DNA from: Dacryopinax spathularia
Taxonomy: Eukaryota; Basidiomycota; Dacrymycetes; Dacrymycetales; Dacrymycetaceae
NCBI GenBank assembly: GCA_037974965.1
Contig: JBBPFI010000004.1
Span: 1,302,001-1,366,000, forward strand
DNA: 64,000 bases
Reading direction: 5' to 3'
Shown here in pieces: positions 11,098-20,447 of this stretch. Below the pieces are notes generated by a model, which made no database searches, had not been told where the DNA came from, and saw only the letters and a program-made list of their open reading frames with translations. Every line of letters starts with the position of its first letter. The first letter of the stretch is position 1. A program made the position numbers and the translations under genes.

Positions 11098-11433
11098 TCG
11101 AGGGCTACATTAGACTGCATATATGCCGCTGCTCCCTGTAGAGGCTTCACGACCTGACCTATACATACATGTACCATTATTGCTTCCTGTACTACAACGA
11201 GACTTGTTCTCGTAATGCACACTCATGCCGTGCCGACAATATCAACCGTGACGACAGGAAGTCACGGCACAAGGATAATGGACTCTCAAGGCAGCTGCCC
11301 ATTTGCGATTGGCATGTTACTTGCATAAACCATCACTTGACTTCATTTCTTCCTTTATTTTACTACAGCATATACGCCGGCATCTACTCTTCTCCGGCAC
11401 CGTCACGAATCAGATCCTCCCGTCCTCTACAGC
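11098..11433. other. Short intergenic region, convergent 3' ends
   Basis: Lies between the 3' ends of the surface-protein gene and the first FKBP gene. Contains a GCATATATGC at 11118-11127; nothing else recognised. Confidence 0.5.
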
Positions 11434-12249
11434 TCAGTTGATCTTGAGGAGCTCGACCTCGAACTTTAGGGTCGCGTTGGGAGGGATGACACCGCCCACG
11501 CCACGGGCGCCGTAGGCCTGAGAACGGCGTAAGTAACAATTCACATGGATAATGATACCCCACAAAGGGATAAGAAGCAAAGCACATACGTAGTCAGGCG
11601 AGCAGATAAGGACCGCCTTCTGGCCGAGCGAGAGCTGAGGAACACCCTCGTCCCAGCCGCGGATGACCTGGCCGACGCCGATCTTGGTCTGGAAGGGCTT
11701 GCCGCGGTCGCGCGACGAGTCGAACTTGGTGCCGTCGAGGAGCGTGCCTGGCGCGAAGGGTCAGTCTGGGAGCAATAGGGACGCGAAAGGAAAGTGCATA
11801 CCGGTGTAGTGCATCGTCACGCTGGCGAGAGCGTAAGGGTCAGCATATGCGCGAAGCTAGGCCGGGTTCTGTGAATACTCACGTCTGTGACGAAGGTCAG
11901 TCTCAGGTCCGAACAGGAGAGCGAGGCGAAGAACTCACGTCTGTGATTCAGAAACGCGCAGGGAGAGCGCCAGCATGATGAGTTCCAGAACACTGGGATA
12001 CGGGTAGCTTGGGGAACTTACCGCCCTGCTTGGGGAAAGTCTGCGCGTGGCATACATGGTCAGCACCAAGAACCCGTCAAGAGCCTTTGAAGCTGGACGT
12101 ACCTTGCCGTCACCGGGAGAGATGGTCTGAACTTCGACACCCATTCTTGCAGGAGATGATGAGAAAGAGCGAGTGTAAAGTGGTTGTATGCGCGAGGTGG
12201 TGGTAGATCGAAGGGATGAGCGAGTGGACAAGAGGAGTCGTGCAGCCAT
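11434..12249 (-). CDS. FPR1: FKBP12 peptidyl-prolyl isomerase, copy A, with optional mitochondrial presequence and two 2-nt microexons
   Basis: Exons read 12249-12103, 12040-12022, 11940-11939, 11884-11883, 11821-11802, 11747-11590 and 11517-11434. From the inner ATG at 12144 this gives exactly 108 aa, the standard FKBP12 length; from 12249 it gives 143 aa. FK506/rapamycin pocket residues are present (Y of [37 protein letters not shown]). The enzyme isomerises Xaa-Pro bonds and is the receptor for FK506 and rapamycin. The 35-residue N-terminal extension is Arg/Ser rich, lacks acidic residues and ends RSFSSSPAR, as in mitochondrial presequences, so alternative starts could give mitochondrial and cytosolic forms. 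The two microexons supply the Asp-Thr codons of the GDTVTMHYTG strand. A competing single-intron model (donor GTTCCC at 12017) would give Gly-Asn instead but uses a poor donor. A second copy follows at 13327. Confidence 0.9.
11883..11884 (-). other. 2-nt microexon (AC) of FKBP copy A, second of two
   Basis: Minus strand ...CGTCACAG|AC|GTGAGT. AC plus C from the next exon gives ACC (Thr). Without it the frame of the next exon is lost. The paralog has no intron here. Confidence 0.6.
11939..11940 (-). other. 2-nt microexon (AC) of FKBP copy A, first of two
   Basis: On the minus strand the bases read ...GAATCACAG|AC|GTGAGT. AC completes a Gly-Asp junction (G from exon 2 + AC = GAC). The position and the Asp codon match the microexon of the paralog at 13756-13757. 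Confidence 0.7.
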
Positions 12250-13326
12250 TTAAGTTGGGACGAAAGGCGGGCAGGGGCTCAGCGTGCGTCGGATGGCGGA
12301 ACCACGAAAGGGTCAGTGACGAAAATGGGGCGAAGGGTCTCCCACCAATACCGTGACCCTGTGGCGCCATTGTTGGGTCTTTGGTCTCCCTTTTCCTCTT
12401 TAGGTAATGCGAGCCGACCTGCGACTGCTCGGCAACTGTGGTCGAACACAGCATAATCGTCAGTACTCATGTGCCCAGAGAAATGCATGTGCTGATGCCG
12501 CTAAGAACGTGTGCGGCAGCCAAGCCTTTTTTCCTGAAAGGTTGAAGCTTGGGCATATCCCCAACGGATCGGCGCGATATTGGTCGTAGACAGCCGGCAC
12601 AGCGATGTTTTCTAAAATCGTCTGGGCTTGAGGAGTACAATCTCTATAGGAACGAGCACCCCGCATCGACGGAAAGCTAAGGGGTCGAGTGCATATATGT
12701 ATATCCGTCTTCTCCGCGTCCTTCGGCCCCCACCGCACAGATTTCGGGTACGATAGATAGTATCAAGATTCCAACCCAAAGGGAAATACCAACATTCCAG
12801 TGATCTAGTGCTGACTGGTCGTGCGCTCGCCAATGTGCTCGGCAGACAGTCCGGATTTATGAATCCTGTCCCTTACGAGAGGACAAGTTCCTGCATCGAG
12901 AAGAAGAACAATTCGGGCCGAATCAGACGATTCCGAGATCTCGGATCCCTCGTCGGTACCGCATCGGGAACATTGTACTAGGGCAAACTTCATTCGTCAT
13001 TCTTTGGCTAGCTTGTACAAACATCAACATCGGGGTGGATTATCAGGGAATCGTGGTGGTGCTGGTGGGAATTGTGAATTGTGATTGTGGTTGGAATCGG
13101 TTTCGGCCCATCCCCCTCCTGTGCTGAACTCGGATCATCATCGTGCCTCGTCATCCCGATTACTACTACTGCCTTGCTGCTGCTGCTTCTGTTGTTGTTC
13201 TCGCTGGTAGGCCCTCTCACGCTCAAGATGGGCCCTCTCACGCTCACGCTGCTTGGCTGCTGCTTTGTCTCGGGGACTGACGTAGACATAGGGTTCTGTC
13301 AGCCAGTGTGGAGGAATCCGGCACCG
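12250..13326. other. Intergenic region between the two FKBP genes
   Basis: No separate gene recognised. Its right edge (13141-13326) is an open extension in the FKBP copy B frame, described as a finding. GCATATATG occurs at 12691-12699. Confidence 0.5.
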
Positions 13327-13956
13327 TCACTGGATCTTGAGGAGCTCGACCTCAAAGATGAGGGTCGCGCCAGGAGGGATGACAGGGGGATAGCCGCGAT
13401 CGGCATAGGCCTGAGCGTGGAGCATCAGTAAGATAATGTCCTGTCATCAGAAATAAAAAGAGCCTACATAATCAGGAGTGATCGTCAAGATCGCCTTCTG
13501 GCCTAGGGAGAGCTGGGGCACTCCCTCATCCCAGCCACGGATGACCTTGCCCTCCCCGATCTCGACCTCGAAAGGAAGGCGACGATCGCGCGACGAATCG
13601 AATACCTTGCCATCAGTCAGAGTGCCTAGGCCCAAGCATCAGCAGCTGACTATGGAGCATCAGAAGTAAGTACATACCAACATAGTGAAGCGTGACTTTC
13701 TGAAAAGATAAATCGACATCAGCGCGGAGTCTGGCGCCATAGTCTAGCCACTTACATCTGATGTTGACACAGAAAGAGACGACAAATATACATGTCAGCA
13801 TTACATAGACAATAATGGTACGGGCGAATACTAACCGCCCTTCTTGGGAAAAGTCTGGACGCAAAGGCCCAGGTCAGAGGTGTTATGGCCAGACCAGAAG
13901 AAGACTAAGCTTACCTTGCCGTCGCCTGGGGAAAGAGTCTGGATAGTGACACCCAT
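13327..13956 (-). CDS. FKBP12 peptidyl-prolyl isomerase, copy B, with one 2-nt microexon
   Basis: Exons 13956-13915, 13854-13836, 13757-13756, 13699-13678, 13625-13468 and 13410-13327 encode exactly 108 aa ([14 protein letters not shown] at the start, FEVELLKIQ at the end). Exon sizes 42, 19, 2, 22, 158 and 84 match those of copy A, except that copy A splits the 22-nt exon into 2+20. Pocket residues are kept ([31 protein letters not shown]), but several surface residues differ (KVF for [15 protein letters not shown]), so it may bind other partners. Unlike copy A it has no in-frame upstream presequence. A TATATAA lies about 120 bp upstream. It is a tandem duplicate in the same direction. After the TGA the frame stays open for 62 codons. 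Confidence 0.9.
13756..13757 (-). other. 2-nt microexon (AT) of FKBP copy B
   Basis: Minus strand ...TCAACATCAG|AT|GTAAGT. G from exon 2 plus AT gives GAT (Asp), followed by AAA GTC ACG. Exon 2 ends in phase 1 and the next exon starts in phase 0 after a strong TTTTCAG, so two extra bases are needed. Confidence 0.75.
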
Positions 13957-15034
13957 AATGGCAAGTTAGGTGGAAAGAGGCTGAAGGTAAAGCTGGAGGC
14001 GACGATTGCACTGCAAGGGGCAGAGGGGGAAAGACCTGGGGTAGTGCTTTCCCCAGCCCGCTGCAGTGCCTCATTATATACACCTGACCTCGCCGAAGGA
14101 GAACGTAAACCGGATAGACGGCGTAGGGCAACCCGACCCTCGCCCGGCGGCATCAGCGGTGCTCATGAATCGGGCCCGGCGGAAGCATGTGCAAGTTGGT
14201 GACAACGAGGCAAAAGAAGAAGGGGACATCGAGGCATTAACGTCGGGGAAGGGGTTAATTGAGGCAGCCGAGGGAGTCCACGGTGGAGCACTTCCAAGTT
14301 GGGAGAAAGGCGAGTGTGCATAGGGGTCGCACCTGATTTGCTCACATAGGCAGGTGAAGGTGAAGCGGCGGGCGTGAATGGCGGCATGATGTCTGCTTGA
14401 GATCCGGAAGATAACAATCGTTCCCTTATAAGGGTCTATCGCTGATAAACTCGCCAGCGTATACTCAGCGAGGACCAAACCTCGGCAATCCTCGTGGCAT
14501 TCCATCGGGATGACGTGCCGATGCCCTCACGCCATCGTAAAAGCGGGCTACACAGCATAAAGCAGACCGGGAAAGGTAAGAGAAATAAAAATGGAAAAAG
14601 GGACGAAACAGGCAAACAACAGGGGCATAGGCATACTCAGCGACAACTACCCCGTCCTTGATGTTATCGTAAATGTCCTCCTTCCCGATCGTTCGTACGC
14701 ATACGGGAATTGATCACGAGAGCATGTTACCATATCCATCGAACAGTCGGTGGAATAACCGGGCCGGAATCACTCCGACCGAACCCCATCAACCTTCTAG
14801 CTCTCTTGAGCCACCAGTTCGCCGTTGTCCAACGACCGATGATTTTGCAGATCACGGAGCACCCCGGGATCCACTGCCACAACTCGGTCAGAAGGGGCGC
14901 AACCTAAGGTTTACGCAAGCCGGACGTACCTGGCAGAACGCTCTTCCGGCGAACGTGCGGGCTCTGCTGTGGTGGGGACCCGAGCTCGGGTGCAGGTATA
15001 TTTGGGAAAGAGGTCTGAGTATGCCAAACTAAGA
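13957..15034. other. Intergenic: FKBP copy B promoter and B56 3' flank
   Basis: TATATAA on the minus strand at 14074-14080 is the likely TATA box of FKBP copy B. Several open frames of 80-140 codons occur on both strands (for example 14673-15032 +), none with recognisable features. Confidence 0.5.
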
Positions 15035-17347
15035 TTAAACGGACAGCATCCAGGGTGACCGCCTAGTACTAACCGAAGGCTCCGACATAGGGACTGCGTG
15101 CGATAGAGCAGAATCGTCCAAATCCACCTGCTGCAGACCCTCAGCCAAATCCAGGGTGACATCATCAATGTCGTCGTCCAGGGGCGGCGGTTGCGGGGGC
15201 TCGGGGAAGTCCTTCTCAAAGTCTTTCGGCAGGACACCGTTAGAATTCTGAATTGCCATCTCGCGAAGCCGCTGCCAGTTCTCGTAGCGCGTCTGCATGT
15301 GCTGATATTCTCTGGATGATCGCCAGCAGCCGTTAGAAGCTGATCGCGGAATATTCGCGGAAAACCACTCACATCTGGCGATCCCGTTTATAGTTCTGGA
15401 CGCATTCGTTGAAAACGTCTGGATTCATGTCCATAAACAGCTTCAGGGCGTTGAAGATCATGCCATGAATCGTTCTGGGGAGCGAATTAGCTCAGAAACA
15501 CACGCCAGACCGCAGAGCATACCGGTTCCAATGCGATTTAGAGTGTTGGTAGAGCGCTGGGAAAACAATAGGCAGAATTACGCTAATGTTATCACCCATG
15601 AGGTTGATGATGTATTCGTTGTTCCAGTAATACAGCGCTCGCTCGGCAACTTGGAAGTGCTGGCTGTTGATGCACTTTGCCAGTTGCCGGAACAGCGGGA
15701 CTTGAATCTTGACAAACTCGCTCGGTTCGATCACGTCAAGAATCTCCTCAACCTCGTTCAGGAACATGACTTCCTTCGGCGAGTTGACCTTTGGCCAGTA
15801 GCGCAGCAGTCCAGCGAGCACCTCCTCGGTGAGCGAGCTGTCCTTTTCGAGGAATTGGACCACGCAGTATGCCAGCTGGGGATGGTAGAGCGATAACGAG
15901 CGAACCTTGTGCAGGGGTATAAGAACGCGGGTAAGGAATACTTTGTGCTCTTCCTTGAGGGGAAGGGCGAAGCCGTTGATAATGGACCCAAGGATTTCCA
16001 GAAGCTCGGCAATGCCATTGTGCCGCTCGGTCTCGTAGACGAATTGGAAAAAGGTATTGTTGATCGAACGCCGGATGAATGCGCGGAGGTTGAGGAACTT
16101 GCCGTAGATGCGGTGCAGGGTGGTCTTGAGGAAATCGCGCTCGCGCGGGTCTTCGCTGTCGAAAAGTTCAAGCAGTTGAAGGACGAATTGCTGGTCAATG
16201 TATCGCTTGGCAATGTTGGTGTTGAAATCGGGGCTCTCCACAAAACGCAGGAAGAACTCGTAGACAATCTGAAGGTGGGGCCAAGCCAGTTCCAGGACGG
16301 GCTCGTCTTCCTCGGGATCGAACGCCTCGCCAGTCGGGTTGACCTGAGGGGGTATAGAGCGGAAAAGGTTCGCAGCGTACTAGGAGCATACATGAGATCA
16401 TCGTAATCGGGTTTCGCCGAACCAATCCCGGCTTACCATATTCACAACTTCTGGGTATACAGCCTCGGTGATGACGCCGCGCTGGGTGGTGATATATTCG
16501 AGCAGCTCGTGCAGGGTCTGGGCCTTGATCTGCTTGCCGCGCAGCTCCGAGCTCGCATCGGTGAAATCGAAAAGAACGTTGCATTGGTGCAACTTGCGGA
16601 CAAACAATGGTGTGCGGTCGGTAGGTGGCACCTCTGCATCTGCGTCAGATCCCGCCTTAACTCCAGACCACAGTATCACGCACCACTGAAGGATGGCAGC
16701 CTCTCAATCTCGACATGCTCCGTGACGTGGAACCGGCTACTTCGTTGTTTTCTAGGCGGCTTGCCAACAATAGGGATGGTGTCCTTCGGTGTAGCATTTC
16801 GCAAGCGGGTGAGAGTCGTATTCCTAGGTGGTGTAACGCCGTCCACAGCACCGGCCTGACGCGGGCTGCCACCGGCAAACGGACTTTGATACGGCAGAGG
16901 ATCGGCCGGCATCTCCGCGTTGGCAGTCACGACCACCACCGGCGGCGCAGGGGACGTCTTGTCCGGTACGGCCGTACCAGCCGGGGCGTTACCTACTCTC
17001 CGCTCAGGCGTGAGCGGTTGAGGCGCGGGAGCCCGCCGCGCGGCGGGATTGGAGGGGCTCGCACCGGAGGAAGGGTTCTGTGCCGAAGGAGCGGCATTTC
17101 CCTTACTGTTTGCGCCGGATGAGTTGGCCTGATTGTTAGAGCCCTGGGCTTGCGCTTGCTGCTGTTGCTGTTGCTGCTGTTGCTGCTGTTGTTGAGCAGC
17201 CTTGGCCTCCTTATCCTCCTTGCCCTTATCCTTGTCCTTCTTGCCATCAGAGGACGTTTTGCGGGTGAACTGCACACCAGATCAGCACCGTAGCCTACAG
17301 ACCGTGGGATGAGCGCGCACCCCGAGGTTCTTGCCCAATTTCTTCAT
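15035..17347 (-). CDS. RTS1: PP2A B56 (B') regulatory subunit
   Basis: Six exons (17347-17321, 17269-16684, 16633-16437, 16379-15523, 15474-15373, 15311-15035) join in frame to 681 aa. The first about 204 residues are disordered: Lys-rich start, a 14-residue Gln run, then Pro/Ala/Ser-rich sequence. From [16 protein letters not shown] on, the whole B56 core is present: [83 protein letters not shown] and [18 protein letters not shown]. These HEAT-like repeats attach to PP2A-A/C and choose substrates such as those of mitotic checkpoint and stress pathways. An acidic C-terminus follows. The start is the first ATG of a 9-codon exon (MKKLGKNLG). Only one B56 gene is seen in the window. Confidence 0.95.
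17157..17199 (-). repeat. CAG/CAA repeat coding for polyglutamine
   Basis: Mixed CAG/CAA run inside exon 2 of the B56 gene coding for 14 consecutive Gln, then Ala-Gln. Confidence 0.8.
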
Positions 17348-18501
17348 GATAGCCAGTAATGAACCTGTCGGTCGGACGAGCTGCCAGACGAAAGCCGACT
17401 CTCAATGCGCGCTATACTCGGCCCAGAAACGCGTCTCGCAGCGCCAAGAACCGACTACAACAGCTTTCAGTACAATCGATACGGGATGTCGGGTAGCCGG
17501 TGATGGTCGAGCGGGTTGGTGGGAGATGGGGAGCAGGACGTCGGACGTGTGGTGGACGACACCAGACACCGTTGGGCCAGTGGTGTTGTTGAGCGAGCGT
17601 CGAGGAGCGCGCGGGTCCTCGTCCTCGTGAGAAGACCCGTTCGTTTGCCTCCGTAACACACCCTCGAATCGCTCCTCGGTGCACCACCATCACAACAGAC
17701 TAGAGACATGTCGAACAGCAAACAAAGGTGCTCTGGATTGCAAGAAGAACTCGGGAAGCTCAAACCTCAGCAGGGAGATTACGATTTGCATTGTGGCCAT
17801 CCATATGCAGTCAAATGAATACTATCCACAGACCCGGAATCATTGGAATGTCATGATATCCAGCCCCTAGACGCGTCAAGAACCATCCCCGGCTGAAACT
17901 CCCATCGAAGCAGCGCTCTTTCCAGACGACTTTCCAGGCTCCTGATAATCTCTGCCGCGGAGGCGCACGAATGGAAGAACCGGTCGTGAGGGAAAAGTGC
18001 TAAGTATATCGTGTGGAACGAGGCTAGTGGGTTCTAACGCTCAGATCGCGTGACGCGCCGCGCGTCTCATAGTGCGGCGTGGGATGCATGCCCCTTCCAC
18101 GACTTGGTATATCGTCGGGGTGCTGCATTGTAGATACAACTGCTGGGCATAAGCAGGGCGGATTAGAAGGCAGTCCCTGTCCTTTACGTGACCTTTGATT
18201 GAGCGAGAGATTGGCCCAGGCACAACCAACGGTGATAAGTGTGAATAAGCTTAAGCCCGACGATAGAAGGCGTTATGTTGCGGAAGCAAACTCGCGTGTT
18301 GGTCGCTGTTTGACGGTGCGTTGCACCCTTTTGGCGCGGCCCATTCAGTCGACGCTCTGTTCAGCCCGTTTCCCACCACACCGCTCTCAGACCATACAAA
18401 CCCAACACGTCTCCATCACTCACCTCTCGCTCTTTTACCCATCTAACCCCCCTCTCCCCCCTCTCTTTACTTACCTCAGCGCTTGACAATCATCACCGCC
18501 A
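17348..18501. other. Divergent promoter region, B56 and the 377-aa protein gene
   Basis: About 1.15 kb between two diverging starts. The sequence just before 18502 is pyrimidine rich, like a leader. Short open frames only; no RNA gene seen. Confidence 0.5.
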
Positions 18502-19945
18502 ATGTCAGCCGTATACACCGTATTCACCTCACCAAACCACGCTCCTATCCCAAACCATCTCCCCACCCTGATCGTAACCCCTCACGGTACGCTCTATCGT
18601 TCGACACACCTTGCGTCATAACTCGACTAACATCAATGCAACAGGTCAACCCAACAACATCCTGTACTCCTACCTGCACACAAACTTTGTATGCTCCTAT
18701 CTTCACCCGGCGTCTACAAAGACTGACCCTGTGCATAGAATGCCGAAAACTACCTCCTAACCCCGTCTCCGCAAGGCGACCTCTGCGTAGCCAAGCTCTT
18801 CCCCCCGCCGCGCAACCAGCGTGGAGCCGCAACCCAATCCGACCCAGGGCACGGCTCCTCCAGCACGACCCGCTCCGTACGATGCGAAGCCTCCCGTAAC
18901 CTCAAATGGACAATAACAAACACGGGCATCATGGCGCCTATCTACAAGCTCTCCCTCCCCGCGCAGGACCAGACGGATCTCCCCCTGTTCCAGATCTCGA
19001 AGCCCAACCCAAACGCGACGTTCTGGAGCATGTTCTACTTCGCCTATGCGGGGCACCTCATCCCTCCAAAACGTATCGAGGTGAGCCCCCTTCCAGCAAC
19101 TTCCCCACGCGGGCGGGCGTGGCTGCGCATTCGCACGCGCGGATTCCGCTGGCTTCCACGATTCCCGAACCCTCGCGTCTATTTTTAGGACACTTTGCTG
19201 ACTTTTTCCCTTTTTTAGTTTGGGAAGATCCAGAAGAACCCACCGGGCGCTGGAGGTGGGGGGACCCGAATATCGATCACGGGCAAGACGCCGGAGGAGA
19301 AAGCGGTCTGGCAGACCTTAGGGGAGGGGAACGAGGATTGCGTCGAGTGGGTCGTCCTCTGTGCAGCTCTCAACCTACTCGAGTGCGTTCCCATCCTCTC
19401 AACTATTCCTCTCTTTCTGGCCCGGAAATGCTGACATCGTGACTAGCGACGAGATAATCAAAGCAGCCGAAAAGGCCTCCGCATCCTCCATCCCCTCCCC
19501 CACCACCATCGCCCAACCTTCCGCCCCAACCTCCGTCCCTCGCCCAATAGCCCAACCAGTCCAATCCGTCCCCCGCCCCGACCCGCGGAGCGCCGCCTCC
19601 CACCAAATGCCGCCTCCTCCCAACCCGCGGATGGCCTCTGCACCTCCGGCTCAGAACGGACGTGCACCCCCGCCGGGAGGCCAACAACAACAACTGCGTG
19701 CCCCTCCAGGGGCAAGTGTGTTAACGAGGCCGCAGTCGGCCAATGCCGTCCCGCCGCCGAATGGCCAGGCAAGGGCGGGGATGATACAGCAACGACCGGC
19801 GACGTCCAATACTGCTGCTTACCCGCCTCAGCAAGCAGGTCAGGGAGGGCGGCCACTGCAGCAGCATCAAGGTGCTCCGCAGCAGGCGCAGCAAGGGCAG
19901 GGGCATCATCATAAGCTGCTGCAGAAATACCCGAGGCGGATCTAG
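18502..19945 (+). CDS. Conserved-looking fungal protein of unknown function
   Basis: Five exons (18502-18586, 18645-18688, 18739-19080, 19219-19382, 19447-19945) join in frame to 377 aa. The first about 215 residues look like one folded domain with regular sequence, including LKWTITNTGIMAPIYKLSLP, FQISKPNPNATFWSMFYFAY and VWQTLGEGNEDCVEWVVLCA. The remaining 160 residues are Pro/Gln/Ala rich and disordered, ending LLQKYPRRI. No catalytic motif, signal peptide or membrane span is visible. The N-terminal domain is beta-rich by eye and could be a binding module, but I do not recognise the family. Phases agree at all four junctions, so the gene structure is firmer than the function. Confidence 0.8.
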
Positions 19946-20447
19946 CTGCGTTGCGGGCATGCGTTCCGTCCGTGCGTTCCGTCCGTGCGTGTGCGTGTAC
20001 GCGGGGGAGGACATAATCTGGTTTGTCGTTCGTCGTTTTTGGTCGCTTGCTTCGTACATTCTTGTTTCGCCTTTCATCTCTTTTGATCTCGTCAATACCT
20101 CCCCAAACAACCCTAGCATGTTGCTCGTACGTCCGCTCCGTGGAGCTGGCGCGCATTGTAACTGGTCTGCGATACCCCCTCACACCCCTTCTCATCAATC
20201 CCACTCACCCCAATCCACCCAATCCCATTCCGTTCGAGTCCATTCACGTTTCTCAAGATTCTTTCAAGATAGTATGTAAACGTTCGATTGAGCATTTGTA
20301 CCAGTATGCTATTTGCCCGTCTTGGGCTAAATATCCTCATCACTATCAACCTATGAAGTGTTCCACCTGCCCGCTTATGCCCAATCGCCCTGCTGCCCTT
20401 CGTCCTTTTGGCCAACTGCCGTTTTTCTGGGAAGATTGGTTGTGTGA
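19946..20447. other. Intergenic between convergent 3' ends
   Basis: Contains a short GTGCGTTCCGTCC tandem repeat at about 19962-19990. No gene recognised. Confidence 0.5.

Noticed and set aside
17275-17277. Start of the B56 protein at GTG 17275
   Set aside because: The bases are GTGCAG, an intron acceptor. The true start is the ATG at 17347 in a preceding 9-codon exon.
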